Source: Rhodoferax sp. TS-BS-61-7
Lineage (GTDB): Bacteria > Pseudomonadota > Gammaproteobacteria > Burkholderiales > Burkholderiaceae_C
NCBI RefSeq assembly: GCF_002943465.1
Contig: NZ_PTQY01000001.1
Location: forward strand, 930,001-994,000
Length of the DNA stretch: 64,000 bases
Direction: 5' to 3'
Below are positions 1-9,096 of the stretch, piece by piece. Numbering within the stretch: the first letter of the stretch is position 1; the number at the start of each line of letters is the position of its first letter. The translations under genes and the position numbers were made by a program. Under the pieces are notes generated by a model that ran no database searches, was not told the origin of the DNA, and saw nothing but the letters and a program-made list of their open reading frames with translations.

Positions 1-1
1 C

Positions 2-427
2 CGCAACAACCACGGCTTCATGTGGCGCGCCGAAGACCGCAACCCGGACGACCGCGACCAACTGTTCCGCCAGGAAGGCCGCAAGGTGTTCAAAGAGGTG
101 TGCCCCATGGCCGCAGAGCACATGGAAAGCCACTTGGAGAGTTTGGGGATGACGCCACAGAACGTGCGCCGTTTCTGGCTGCACCAGGCCAACCTGGGCA
201 TGAACCAACTGATTGCGAAGAAGCTGCTGGGCCGCGAAGCCACGCTGGACGATGCGCCGGTGATTCTGGACGAGTTTGCCAACACCGCGTCAGCCGGCTC
301 CATCATCGCCTTCCACCGCCACCACGCCGACATTGCGGCGGGTGAGGTGGGGGTGATCTGCTCGTTTGGGGCGGGCTATTCGATCGGCAGCGTGGTGGTC
401 AAACGCCTCAGTTCAGCGGGCGCTTGA
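2..427 (+). CDS. Beta-ketoacyl-ACP synthase III family protein, C-terminal part (5' end outside window)
   Basis: Open from the window edge, so only about the last 141 residues are visible. They match the C-terminal half of thiolase-fold ketoacyl synthases of the FabH/KAS III type: a catalytic-type His in LHQAN (around 175-195) and the partner Asn in NTASAGS (around 280-300), followed by the glycine-rich SFGAGYSIGS that closes the fold. The active-site Cys would lie upstream, out of view. The family condenses an acyl thioester with malonyl-ACP in fatty acid or polyketide-type synthesis. It is convergent with the acetyltransferase gene, and their 3' ends overlap by about 20 bases. Whether it is housekeeping FabH or a paralogue cannot be decided from this half. 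Confidence 0.85.
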   Translation, partial: RNNHGFMWRAEDRNPDDRDQLFRQEGRKVFKEVCPMAAEHMESHLESLGMTPQNVRRFWLHQANLGMNQLIAKKLLGREATLDDAPVILDEFANTASAGSIIAFHRHHADIAAGEVGVICSFGAGYSIGSVVVKRLSSAGA

Positions 428-935
428 GGCGGATTTCCTCGATCTTGACGGTGCCGATGGGCACGGTCTTGGCAGTGGACATTTCACGTTTGAAACCCGC
501 CAACTCGTGGAAGCGCATGGCGCGCTCGTTGGCAATGGGTAACCACACGCTCACGTGGGTGCAGCCTTCGTCTTGCAGGCCTTCGCGGGCCGCATCCCAC
601 AGGGCCAGGCCCACGCCCTTGTCCCAATGGCTGGAAGCCACATAGATGGCCCAGAGCTCACCCATGGTGGGTGGCGTACCCTTGTCCCGCGAACGGTCGA
701 AGCCCACAAAGCCAACGATCTTGTCGTCGTCCAAGGCAACTTGCACCTGGGGCTCGGCGTATTCGATGGCCTCACGCCAGTAAGCCTGGCGTTTTTCCAG
801 GGGCACGGTGGGCACCGGGGTATCGGCCAGCATGCTCTTAAAAGCTTCGCGCACGGTGGAGTTGTGGAGCTCGGCGATGGCTTTGGCATCGCGCAGGGTG
901 GCGGGGCGAACCTTGAAAGTAGTCGTATCGGACAT
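408..935 (-). CDS. GNAT family N-acetyltransferase
   Basis: A 175-residue protein starting MSDTTTFKVRPATLRDA. The frame stays open far upstream but that extension is low-complexity and antisense to the ferredoxin, so I chose the ATG at 935. The N-terminal beta-strand plus 'RDAKAIAELHN', the central 'LWAIYVASSHWDKGVGLALWDAA' (acetyl-CoA pyrophosphate loop, with KGVG in place of the classical Q/RxxGxG/A) and the C-terminal 'NERAMRFHELAGFKRE' are the standard GNAT blocks. Substrate unknown; it could be an amino acid, antibiotic or peptide N-terminus. It is divergent from the ferredoxin gene, sharing a spacer of about 85 bp. Confidence 0.85.
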   Translation of the reverse strand: MSDTTTFKVRPATLRDAKAIAELHNSTVREAFKSMLADTPVPTVPLEKRQAYWREAIEYAEPQVQVALDDDKIVGFVGFDRSRDKGTPPTMGELWAIYVASSHWDKGVGLALWDAAREGLQDEGCTHVSVWLPIANERAMRFHELAGFKREMSTAKTVPIGTVKIEEIRLKRPLN

Positions 936-1018
936 GTCTAAACGCAAACTCACGCAAAATTGAAAAAAAGAGCGTGATTGTCGCAGCATTCGTAGAAACC
1001 CTCCCCTCCCCCACTTTG

Positions 1019-1345
1019 ATGCCCGATTCCAACCCCTCTTCCACGCCACTGCCTGCGGTTTTTCAGGTGCGCATCGCACCCGATGGTTGGGTGTTTGCAG
1101 CCACACCCGCGCAGAGCGTGTTGCAAGCCGGGTTGGCCGCGGGCGTGGAGCTGGAGAGCTCGTGCCGCAACGGCACCTGCCGTACCTGCCTGTGCAGGCT
1201 GGTGCAGGGCGAGGTGGCCTATGCCATTGACTGGCCCGGTGTGAGTGCCGATGAAAAAGCCGAGGGCTGGTTTTTGCCCTGTGTGGCCCAGGCCCGCAGC
1301 GACCTGGTGGTGGAGCAACCCATGGCATGGTCCACCGCACCGTGA
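1019..1345 (+). CDS. Plant-type 2Fe-2S ferredoxin domain protein
   Basis: About 108 residues from the ATG at 1019 (an upstream ATG at 974 would add an unconserved-looking 15 residues). The cluster motif is visible as C-x4-C-x2-C in SSCRNGTCRTC near residue 45-53, with the fourth ligand in 'WFLPC' near residue 87. This is the [2Fe-2S] pattern of plant/XylA-type ferredoxins, here as a stand-alone electron carrier without a flavin reductase domain. Cytoplasmic, no signal peptide. The partner oxidoreductase is not evident among the neighbours; the next gene downstream is an acyl-CoA synthetase. Confidence 0.85.
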   Translation: MPDSNPSSTPLPAVFQVRIAPDGWVFAATPAQSVLQAGLAAGVELESSCRNGTCRTCLCRLVQGEVAYAIDWPGVSADEKAEGWFLPCVAQARSDLVVEQPMAWSTAP

Positions 1346-1458
1346 TGCCCACACCGTAAAAACACCAAGCTCGCGGAGCCACGTCACCTAGGGTCAACAC
1401 CATTGTCGGTGGCTTGGCGAGCCCCAAGAATGGTCTTTCCATCCACAGGGAAGTGTCC

Positions 1459-3150
1459 ATGACCACCATCACCGTCTCGCCCGGCGATTTGCCTTTGCAA
1501 TGCCTGTACCGCTGGGAAAAGGAGCGTGGCCCGCAGGTCTACCTGACCCAGCCCACCGGCGGCGGTGCGGTGCTGGACATCACCTGGGCACAAGCCGCGC
1601 AGCAGGTGCGTTGTATGGCGGGCTGGCTACAGTCGCAGGGTTGGCCGCAAGGCAGCCGCGTGGCCATCATCGGCAAAAACAGCGCGCACTGGATCCTGGC
1701 GGACCTGGCCATCGTGATGGCGGGCTATGTGTCGGTACCCATCTACCCGACCTTCAATGCCGAAGCGCTGGCCTACATCCTGGCACACAGCGAGGCCAAG
1801 GCCTTGTTTGTGGGCAAGATGGACGACACCGCCAACATCAAAAACGGCGTCCCCTCAGGTTTGCCATTGGTGGCACTGCCGCTGGCCCCCGCCTTGGCGG
1901 CGCTGCAATGGGCAGATTTGGTCAAGAACAACGCCCCCCTGAGTGGCCAGCCAGTGGCCGATGGGGATCAGACCAGCACCATCATTTACACCTCGGGTAC
2001 CACCGGCAAACCCAAGGGAGTGGTGCACACCTTCAACACCATGGCCTGGGGTGTGTCCAGCGCCACACACCGCGTGCGCATGGATGTGAACGACCGCTAC
2101 ATCTCCTACCTGCCGCTGGCCCACGTGGCCGAACGCATGCTAGTGGAGCAAGCCTCGCTGCGTTACGGCGGGCGCATCTTTTTTGCCGAATCGCTGGACA
2201 CCTTCTTAATGGATCTGCAGCGCGCCCGGCCCACCATCTTTTTCTCGGTACCGCGCCTGTGGGTCAAGTTCCAGCAGGGCATCCACGGCAAGATTCCGGC
2301 GCCCAAACTCAAACGCCTGCTGGGTCTGCCGCTGATTGGCAACTTGGTGCGCAAAAAAATCCTCAAAGGCCTGGGCCTGGACCAGTGCCGCATTGCGGCC
2401 GGTGGTGCCGCGCCCATGCCGGCCGACGTGTTGCAGTGGTACCGCAACCTCGGGCTCGATTTGATTGAGGTGTATGGCATGACCGAAAACAGCGGTGTGT
2501 CGCACTCCACCCTGCCGGGCTCGCGCCAGACCGGATCGGTAGGCCTGCCCTACACCGGTGTGGAAAGCCGGGTGGACGTCGAAACCGGCGAGATCCAGAT
2601 GCGCTGTCCGGCCCTTATGAAAGCTTACTACCGCGAAGAAGCCCAGACCGCAGAGGCATTCACGACAGACGGCTGGCTGCGCACCGGCGACAAGGGGCAG
2701 ATCGATGCGCAAGGTTTCCTGAGCATTACCGGCCGCGTGAAAGACATCTTCAAAACCAGCAAGGGCAAGTACGTGGCGCCCGCCCCCATTGAAGACCGGC
2801 TGGTGCTGCACCCCGACATCGAAGCCTGCGCGGTCACCGGTGCCAACTTGGCACAACCGCTGGCTTTGGTGATGCTGTCACCCGACGCTGTGGCCCGCAG
2901 CCAAAGCAGTGAGGGCCGCCAGACCCTGAGCACCTCGCTGCAGTTGCACCTGCAGGCCGTCAACGCCATGCTGGAACCGCACGAGAAGCTCGACTGCCTG
3001 GCCGCAGTGACCACCGCCTGGACCCCCGAAAACGGCTTTGTCACACCCACGCTCAAGGTCAAACGCAACAAAGTGGAAGAGGTGTATGCGCCCCACTTTG
3101 CCAGCTGGCTGGCGCAAGGCCGACCCGTAGTCTGGGCCGACGCCAGCTAA
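1459..3150 (+). CDS. AMP-dependent acyl-CoA synthetase (long-chain fatty acid-CoA ligase family)
   Basis: 563 residues from the ATG at 1459, following a short GGGAAGTG ribosome-binding stretch; an in-frame ATG at 1414 is less convincing. The adenylate-forming P-loop TIIYTSGTTGKPKG lies near residue 175, 'EVYGMTENSG' (A5-type) near 340, 'GWLRTGDKG' near 410 and the hinge 'ITGRVKDIFKTSKGKYVAP' near 430. These define an ANL superfamily ligase that activates a carboxylate with ATP and transfers it to CoA; the 'FKTSKGKYVAP' hinge is typical of long-chain (FadD15/FAA-like) members. Acyl chain length cannot be read from sequence. Confidence 0.9.
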   Translation: MTTITVSPGDLPLQCLYRWEKERGPQVYLTQPTGGGAVLDITWAQAAQQVRCMAGWLQSQGWPQGSRVAIIGKNSAHWILADLAIVMAGYVSVPIYPTFNAEALAYILAHSEAKALFVGKMDDTANIKNGVPSGLPLVALPLAPALAALQWADLVKNNAPLSGQPVADGDQTSTIIYTSGTTGKPKGVVHTFNTMAWGVSSATHRVRMDVNDRYISYLPLAHVAERMLVEQASLRYGGRIFFAESLDTFLMDLQRARPTIFFSVPRLWVKFQQGIHGKIPAPKLKRLLGLPLIGNLVRKKILKGLGLDQCRIAAGGAAPMPADVLQWYRNLGLDLIEVYGMTENSGVSHSTLPGSRQTGSVGLPYTGVESRVDVETGEIQMRCPALMKAYYREEAQTAEAFTTDGWLRTGDKGQIDAQGFLSITGRVKDIFKTSKGKYVAPAPIEDRLVLHPDIEACAVTGANLAQPLALVMLSPDAVARSQSSEGRQTLSTSLQLHLQAVNAMLEPHEKLDCLAAVTTAWTPENGFVTPTLKVKRNKVEEVYAPHFASWLAQGRPVVWADAS

Positions 3151-3185
3151 GGCAGCCCACCCACCTGCTGCGGTAAGCTCGCAGC

Positions 3186-3920
3186 ATGTTTGCTTGGAGT
3201 TACTCTGTTGTGTGGCGCAGCCGGTGTGCCACCGGGCTGGCCATTGGCCTGCTGCTGGCCTTTGCCACAGCGGGCGCGGCCGATGCGCCCCACCCCATGG
3301 CCGAGCGCACCGCCGCCTGCACCGCCTGCCACGGCACGCTGGGCAAGGCCGGCCCCGATGGTTACTACCCCCGCCTGGCCGGCAAACCCGCGGGTTACCT
3401 GTACAACCAGTTGCGCAACTTTCAGGAAAGCCGGCGCCATTACACGCTGATGGCCGGCCTGCTGGCGCCCCTGGGGCCGGACTACCTGCGTGACATGGCC
3501 ACCTATTTTTCGGAGCTGGACGTGCCCTACCCGGCCCCAGCCCGCAGCGGCGCACCCACGGCCGTACTGGCGCGTGGCAAAAGCCTGGTGCTGCAGGGTG
3601 ACCAGGCGCTGGGCATTCCGGCCTGTGTGGCGTGCCACGGCGCCACCTTGACCGGTGTACAACCCAATACCCCTGGCCTGCTGGGCCTGCCGCGTGACTA
3701 CCTCAACGCCCAACTGGGTGGCTGGCAAACCGGCCAGCGCAAAGCCCACGCCCCCGACTGCATGGCTGACATTGCACGCAAACTCAGTGTCGATGACGTG
3801 AATGCGGCCACCCAATGGCTGTCCTCCCAAACACTGCCAACCAGCACCAAACCCGCCGCGCAGCGGCCGGCGGCATTGCCCGGCGCGCTTGCGCTGCCAC
3901 CGTGTGGAAGCGCGCCCTGA
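3186..3920 (+). CDS. Diheme c-type cytochrome, periplasmic
   Basis: 244 residues with an N-terminal signal peptide (Arg then a Leu/Ala-rich core ending TAGAADA) and two haem c motifs, CTACH near residue 45 and CVACH near residue 147. This is the cytochrome c4-like two-domain arrangement. The stop is followed after one base by the ATG of the triheme cytochrome gene, so the two are co-transcribed and probably form one periplasmic electron-transfer chain. The C-terminal 40 residues are Pro/Ala-rich and look like a linker. Confidence 0.87.
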   Translation: MFAWSYSVVWRSRCATGLAIGLLLAFATAGAADAPHPMAERTAACTACHGTLGKAGPDGYYPRLAGKPAGYLYNQLRNFQESRRHYTLMAGLLAPLGPDYLRDMATYFSELDVPYPAPARSGAPTAVLARGKSLVLQGDQALGIPACVACHGATLTGVQPNTPGLLGLPRDYLNAQLGGWQTGQRKAHAPDCMADIARKLSVDDVNAATQWLSSQTLPTSTKPAAQRPAALPGALALPPCGSAP

Positions 3921-3921
3921 C

Positions 3922-5232
3922 ATGCCCACCCCATCGTCATCCTGGCGCAGACGCGTGGTGTGGACAGGGCTCGGCGGGCTGGTCCTTGCAGGCCTGCTGC
4001 TGGCTTATGTGGCCCTCACGCAGTTTCGCGCCCCCCAGGCGGCCAGCACCCCGCGGAACACCCCCACGGTACCGGCCATGGAAGCCGTACAACGCGGTGC
4101 CTACCTGGCACGCATTGGCAACTGCGCGTTGTGCCACACCGCACCGGGTGGCGCCAGTTACGCCGGCGGCAAAGGCATTCCCACACCCTTTGGCACGGTC
4201 TACACCAGCAACCTCACACCCCACCCGGACGCAGGGCTGGGCCGCTGGTCGGCCGAGGACTTCTGGCAGGCCATGCACAACGGTCGCTCGCGCGACGGGC
4301 ATCTGCTCTACCCCGCCTTCCCCTACACCAGCTTCACCCAGCTGGCCCGTGAAGACAGCGATGCCCTGCTGGCCTTTTTGCAAACCTTGCCAGCCGCAGA
4401 CCAACCCAACCAGCCCCATGCCCTGCGCTGGCCCTACAGCAGCCAGTGGGCGCTGGCCGTGTGGCGGGCCGTGAACTTTGCACCTGCAGAGCCGGTGGCC
4501 CAAGCGCCAGCGCAGACGGAGCCCCTGCTGCGCGGCGCCTACCTAGTTAACGGCCTGGGGCACTGCAACGAGTGCCATGGCGCGCGCAATGTGTGGGGCG
4601 CACCGGACCTGCGCCAGACACTGTCCGGCGCCACACTGCCACAAAGCCTGTGGTACGCCCCCTCACTGCGCGCGGCCAACGAAGGCAGCGTGGCGGGCTG
4701 GACGTTGGATGACACCGTGGCCCTGCTCACCACCGGGGCCAACCGCCACGCCACCACCAGCGGCCCCATGGCCGAAGTGGTGCACCACAGCACCCAGTAC
4801 CTGCAGGCAGCCGATGCAGAGGCCCTGGCCCGTTACCTGGCCCAGCTGCCCGAAACGCCCCGTGCCGCGGCCACCCCCTACAACACAGTGGCAGCCAACC
4901 TGACACTGGGTGCACGCCTGTACGAGGCCCAATGTGCCCAATGCCACGGGAAACAGGGCGAGGGCCAAGCCGATGCCTACCCGGCCCTGGCCGGGAACCG
5001 CGCGGTGCAAATGACTCCCAGCAACAACCTGGTGTTGACGGTATTGCAAGGCGGCTATGGGCCGGCCACCCAGGGCCGCCCGCAGCCGCACGGCATGCCA
5101 CCGTTTGTGCTCACCCTGAGCGATGCCGAGCTGGCCTCGGTGCTAAGTTACATCCGCAATGCCTGGGGCAATCAGGCCCCGGCCTTGAGCGAGTTTGATA
5201 TAAACAAGTTTCGCAACCTCCAAGCCCCTTAA
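3922..5232 (+). CDS. Membrane-anchored triheme cytochrome c (alcohol/aldehyde dehydrogenase cytochrome-subunit type)
   Basis: 436 residues from the ATG at 3922. An uncleaved-looking N-terminal membrane anchor (residues about 12-35) is followed by three haem c motifs, CALCH near 67, CNECH near 215 and CAQCH near 338. Three haems in this spacing are characteristic of the cytochrome subunits of membrane-bound gluconate, sorbitol and alcohol dehydrogenases, which pass electrons from a periplasmic dehydrogenase to ubiquinone. No flavin, PQQ or molybdenum dehydrogenase lies beside it; the preceding diheme cytochrome is the only obvious partner. Confidence 0.87.
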   Translation: MPTPSSSWRRRVVWTGLGGLVLAGLLLAYVALTQFRAPQAASTPRNTPTVPAMEAVQRGAYLARIGNCALCHTAPGGASYAGGKGIPTPFGTVYTSNLTPHPDAGLGRWSAEDFWQAMHNGRSRDGHLLYPAFPYTSFTQLAREDSDALLAFLQTLPAADQPNQPHALRWPYSSQWALAVWRAVNFAPAEPVAQAPAQTEPLLRGAYLVNGLGHCNECHGARNVWGAPDLRQTLSGATLPQSLWYAPSLRAANEGSVAGWTLDDTVALLTTGANRHATTSGPMAEVVHHSTQYLQAADAEALARYLAQLPETPRAAATPYNTVAANLTLGARLYEAQCAQCHGKQGEGQADAYPALAGNRAVQMTPSNNLVLTVLQGGYGPATQGRPQPHGMPPFVLTLSDAELASVLSYIRNAWGNQAPALSEFDINKFRNLQAP

Positions 5233-5253
5233 AGCCCTCCTGGAACCGCCACC

Positions 5254-6888
5254 ATGCGCACCTCTGCCCTTCTTCTCAGTGTTACCGTGCTGGCCCTTGC
5301 GGGCTGCGCCCAGTGGGGCGGCCCGGGCCCGGACAAAGACAAGACCTACGCCATCACCATCCTGCACACCAACGACCACCATGGCCGTTTCTGGAAGAAC
5401 CGCGATGGCGAGTACGGCATGGCTGCGCGCAAGACTGTGATCGACCAAATCCGCCAGGAAGTGAAGACGGCCGGTGGTTACAGCCTGCTGCTCGACGGTG
5501 GTGATGTGAACACTGGGGTGCCCGAGTCCGACCTGCAAGATGCCGTACCCGACTTTCGGGGCATGAACCTGCTGGGTTATGACGCCATGGCCGTCGGCAA
5601 CCACGAGTTCGACAAGCCGCCGGTGGTGTTGCAAATGCAACGCGATCTCGCCACCTTCCCCATGTTATCGGCCAACATTTACAAAGATGGCAGCCGCATG
5701 TTTGCCCCCTACAAGGTGTTCAACCTGGGTGGCGTGCGTGTAGGCGTGATGGGCCTGACCACCGAAGACACGCAGAAGATGGTGCACCCGGACAACGTGC
5801 GCGGCGTGACCTTTGCCAATGTGCAAACCGAAACCACCAAGCTGCTCCCCGAGCTGCGCCAGAAAGCTGACGTGGTGATTGCCGCCACCCACATGGGCCA
5901 CTACGAAGATGGCAAACACGGCGTGCAGGCGCCGGGCGATGTGGAACTGGCCCGCGCCGTGAAAGGCCTAGACATGATTGTGGGCGGCCACTCCCAAAAC
6001 CCGGCCTGCATGAAAGCCGAGAATGTGCTGGACCGGGCCTACGTGCCGGGCACCGAATGCAAACCTGACCGCCAGAATGGCACCTGGATCGTGCAAGCCC
6101 ACGAGTGGGGCAAGTACGTGGGCCGCGCCGACTTCAGCTACCGCAACGGTGAATTCACGCTGGTGAAGTACACGCTGGTTCCCATCAACCTCAAGAAGGC
6201 CGTGAAAACCGCCGACGGCAAGACGGTGATGCAAACCTACGCCCCCGAGATTGCAGAGTCGCCCGAGATGCTGCAACTGCTCAAACCGTTCCAAGACTTT
6301 GGCCAGCAGAAATTGCTGGTCGAAGTGGGCAGCAGCGACGGTAAGCTCGAAGGTGACCGCAGCGTGGTGCGCAGCCAACCCACAGCGTTGGGCGTGATGA
6401 TTGGCAAATCCATGATGGACAAGACCCAAGCCGACTTCGCCATCGTCAACGCTGGCGGTGTGCGCGACTCACTGCCCGCAGGCAAGATCACCTACAAAGA
6501 CGTGCTGACCGTGCACCCCTTTGGCAACACCGTGGTGGTGGTGTCCCTGAATGGCAAAGAAGTGCGGGACTACCTCGCAGCCGCCGCCAAGATGACGGCG
6601 GGCTCGGGCGCGTTTGCACAATTTGCCGGTATCCAACTGGTGATGGAAGCCGGACAGGTGATGAGTGCCAAGGTGGCCGGGCAGGACATTGACCCTGCCA
6701 AGACCTACCGCATGGCCATCAACAACTTTGTCGCTGCAGGCGGCGATGGTTACCCCAAACTCAGCACCCACCCGGGTTATGTAGACACCGGTTTTGTGGA
6801 CGCTGACGTGCTGCGCGCCTACATTGCGGCCAACAGCCCCCTCAGGTCCCAGGCCTATGCGCCTGGCAACAGCGTCGTGCGACGGTAA
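5254..6888 (+). CDS. Bifunctional metallophosphatase / 5'-nucleotidase lipoprotein (UshA-like)
   Basis: 544 residues. A lipobox is visible (LALAGC, Cys at about 17), predicting a periplasm-facing lipoprotein. The metallophosphoesterase blocks are clear: ILHTNDHHGRF, LLLDGGDVN, AVGNHEFD and later AATHMGHYEDGKHG / IVGGHSQNP. The C-terminal 5'-nucleotidase domain carries NAGGVRDSLPAGKITYKDVLTVHPFGN and ends with NNFVAAGGDGYP. The family hydrolyses nucleotides or nucleotide sugars with two metal ions, salvaging nucleosides. Its stop codon overlaps the ATG of the downstream sensor kinase (TAAATG), suggesting one transcript. Confidence 0.92.
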   Translation: MRTSALLLSVTVLALAGCAQWGGPGPDKDKTYAITILHTNDHHGRFWKNRDGEYGMAARKTVIDQIRQEVKTAGGYSLLLDGGDVNTGVPESDLQDAVPDFRGMNLLGYDAMAVGNHEFDKPPVVLQMQRDLATFPMLSANIYKDGSRMFAPYKVFNLGGVRVGVMGLTTEDTQKMVHPDNVRGVTFANVQTETTKLLPELRQKADVVIAATHMGHYEDGKHGVQAPGDVELARAVKGLDMIVGGHSQNPACMKAENVLDRAYVPGTECKPDRQNGTWIVQAHEWGKYVGRADFSYRNGEFTLVKYTLVPINLKKAVKTADGKTVMQTYAPEIAESPEMLQLLKPFQDFGQQKLLVEVGSSDGKLEGDRSVVRSQPTALGVMIGKSMMDKTQADFAIVNAGGVRDSLPAGKITYKDVLTVHPFGNTVVVVSLNGKEVRDYLAAAAKMTAGSGAFAQFAGIQLVMEAGQVMSAKVAGQDIDPAKTYRMAINNFVAAGGDGYPKLSTHPGYVDTGFVDADVLRAYIAANSPLRSQAYAPGNSVVRR

Positions 6889-9096
6889 ATGGCCCAACTC
6901 TCACGCCGCAAAGCCAAACCACTCGCCCCGCGCCAAGCCTCCGTGCCCACACGCCAGGGGCGTGCCGGGCAACACATGATCATCGACGGCTACGCCCCGT
7001 CGCAGATGATCGAAGACTTGCGCAAGTACCAGGCCGAACTGGAAATCCAGAACAAGGCCCTGCGTTATTCCCAACAAGAAGCCGAGGGCGCTTCGGAGCG
7101 TTTTGCCACGCTATTCTCCAACGTGCCGCTAGCCCTGATGGTGGTGGACGAAGAAGGCCTGGTGCTGGCCAGCAATGCCATGGCGCTGCGCCTATTCCAG
7201 CCGCTGGAGAGTGATGCGCCGCTGAACTTTTTGCTGCCCTTTGTGGGGCAGGACCATACGGACGAAGTGGCGGTGGCTTTTTCTAGTGCCCGGCAGGAAG
7301 GCACCAGTGAGGTCCACGAGGTGGAGTTTCTGGCTGGCTCGCGCGGCAAACTCACCGGGGACCTGCATATTGCACGGATCGAGAACCCGCTGGATGAGCT
7401 GGCGCACTTTATCTGCGCCATCATCGACCAGGGCCCTTTGCTGGCAGAACGCCAGGCCCTGCAAGAAAGTGCCGCCGTGCTGCGCCAGCGCAACGAAGAC
7501 CTGTTGCTGAGCGAAAACCGCATGGCGGCCATCATCAACTCATCGTTGGACGCCATTTTGTGCATTGACGAAAAGCAGTGCATCACGGTCTTTAACCCGG
7601 CCGCCACCGCATTGTTTGAATGCCCGGCCGACCAAGCCTTTGGCGCCCGCCTGGGCCGCTTTCTGCCCGATGTGGAGCGCGCGCTGGAAAGCGGCAATGT
7701 GCCGGCCCAGGCCATGCTGGGAGAGTTCACGGCCACAACGCTGCGGGGCCAGCAGATTTATGTGGAAATCAGCGTCTCGCTGGAGCGGCGCCTGCGCACC
7801 CGTGCGCCGCTGCGTTCGCTGGACAGCGACCCGGTCGCCCGGCGCGGCCAGCACAGCGCACACGGCGCAGTCACGACCATTTTTGCGCGCGACCTGACGG
7901 CCAAAAAACTGGCCGAGGCCCAGCGCACCGCACTCGAAACCCAACTGCGCGAGTCGCAAAAAATGCAGGCCATGGGCACCATGGCCGGTGGCATTGCGCA
8001 TGATTTCAACAACATCCTGAGCGCCATTCTGGGCAATGTGGAACTGGCCAAACAAGATACTGCACCCGATGCGAGTGCATTGGTAAGCCTCCAGGAAATC
8101 GACAAAGCCGGTCGCCGCGCGCGCGACCTGGTGCGGCAGATTCTCACCTTCAGCCGCAACGAACCGCCCAAGCGCACGCCGATTCAGCTGGCCGAAGTGG
8201 TGCAAGAAACCGCACGCCTGGTCAAAGTCGCGCTCCCACCTGCCGTGGAGCTGCAGCTGCTGGTGCCCGATGGCATTCCCTCGGTACTGGCGGATGCCAC
8301 CCAGGTGGAGCAGGCCCTGCTCAACCTCTGCACCAACGGCATTCTGGCGATTGGCAACACCAAGGGTTCGGTCACCATTGAGCTCGGGCAGGCCGAGATC
8401 GAACTGCCCTTTAGTGACCGTCTGGGTGTCCCAGCGGGCCACTATGTGACCGTGCGGGTACGCGACACCGGGGGCGGCATGAGCGAAGCCACCATGCAGC
8501 GCATTTTTGAACCCTTCTTCACCACGCGCCAGGTGGGCCAGGGCACAGGCCTAGGGCTGTCGGTGGTGCACGGCATCATGCAGACCCACCTGGGCGCGAT
8601 CGACGTGCACAGCGAGGTCGGGCATGGCAGCGTGTTCACCCTGTACTTCCCGGCCACCGAGCAAATGCCGCTGGGCGTGGCAGAGCCGGACCCGGTGCAG
8701 GAGGTAAAGGGCCGCGGCCTGCATGTCATGTACGTGGACGATGACCCGGCACTGGTGTTCCTGGTGTCGCGTGTGCTCACGCGCAAGGGCTTTGCCGTGA
8801 CCACCTTCACTGACCCACATGAAGCCCAGGCGGCGCTGCACGCCAACCCCATGGGTTGCGACCTGTTGGTTACGGACTACAACATGCCCGGCTTCAGCGG
8901 CGTGGACCTGTTGCGGCAGGCCAAGCTCATTCGGCCAGACCTGCCGGTGGCGCTGGCGTCGGGTTATGTCACCCCGGAAATTGAGCAACGCGCGCTGCAG
9001 GAGGGTGCCAGTGCCCTGATCTACAAACCCAACGATGTGAACGAGCTGTGCGAAACCGTGCAGCGGCTGTTGTCCCACCATGATGTTGTCCACTGA
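6889..9096 (+). CDS. Hybrid sensor histidine kinase / response regulator with PAS domains
   Basis: 735 residues, no clear membrane segment, so probably a cytoplasmic sensor. Order: short basic N-terminus, coiled segment, two PAS-like regions (about 60-170 and 205-330), a dimerisation/phosphoacceptor block 'GTMAGGIAHDFNNILSAILGN' with the His near 370, an HATPase with N box 'LLNLCTNGI' and G boxes 'DTGGGMS' / 'GTGLGLSVVHGI', and a C-terminal receiver with the phosphoacceptor Asp in VTDYNMPG near 663. The AHDFNN H box is the type seen in hybrid kinases that feed back through their own receiver. The signal is unknown. Confidence 0.92.
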   Translation: MAQLSRRKAKPLAPRQASVPTRQGRAGQHMIIDGYAPSQMIEDLRKYQAELEIQNKALRYSQQEAEGASERFATLFSNVPLALMVVDEEGLVLASNAMALRLFQPLESDAPLNFLLPFVGQDHTDEVAVAFSSARQEGTSEVHEVEFLAGSRGKLTGDLHIARIENPLDELAHFICAIIDQGPLLAERQALQESAAVLRQRNEDLLLSENRMAAIINSSLDAILCIDEKQCITVFNPAATALFECPADQAFGARLGRFLPDVERALESGNVPAQAMLGEFTATTLRGQQIYVEISVSLERRLRTRAPLRSLDSDPVARRGQHSAHGAVTTIFARDLTAKKLAEAQRTALETQLRESQKMQAMGTMAGGIAHDFNNILSAILGNVELAKQDTAPDASALVSLQEIDKAGRRARDLVRQILTFSRNEPPKRTPIQLAEVVQETARLVKVALPPAVELQLLVPDGIPSVLADATQVEQALLNLCTNGILAIGNTKGSVTIELGQAEIELPFSDRLGVPAGHYVTVRVRDTGGGMSEATMQRIFEPFFTTRQVGQGTGLGLSVVHGIMQTHLGAIDVHSEVGHGSVFTLYFPATEQMPLGVAEPDPVQEVKGRGLHVMYVDDDPALVFLVSRVLTRKGFAVTTFTDPHEAQAALHANPMGCDLLVTDYNMPGFSGVDLLRQAKLIRPDLPVALASGYVTPEIEQRALQEGASALIYKPNDVNELCETVQRLLSHHDVVH

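Noticed and set aside
936..1472. N-terminal extension of the acetyltransferase to 354 residues
   Set aside because: The added 179 residues are Arg/Pro/Ala-rich antisense sequence over the ferredoxin gene; the GNAT domain begins right after the ATG at 935.
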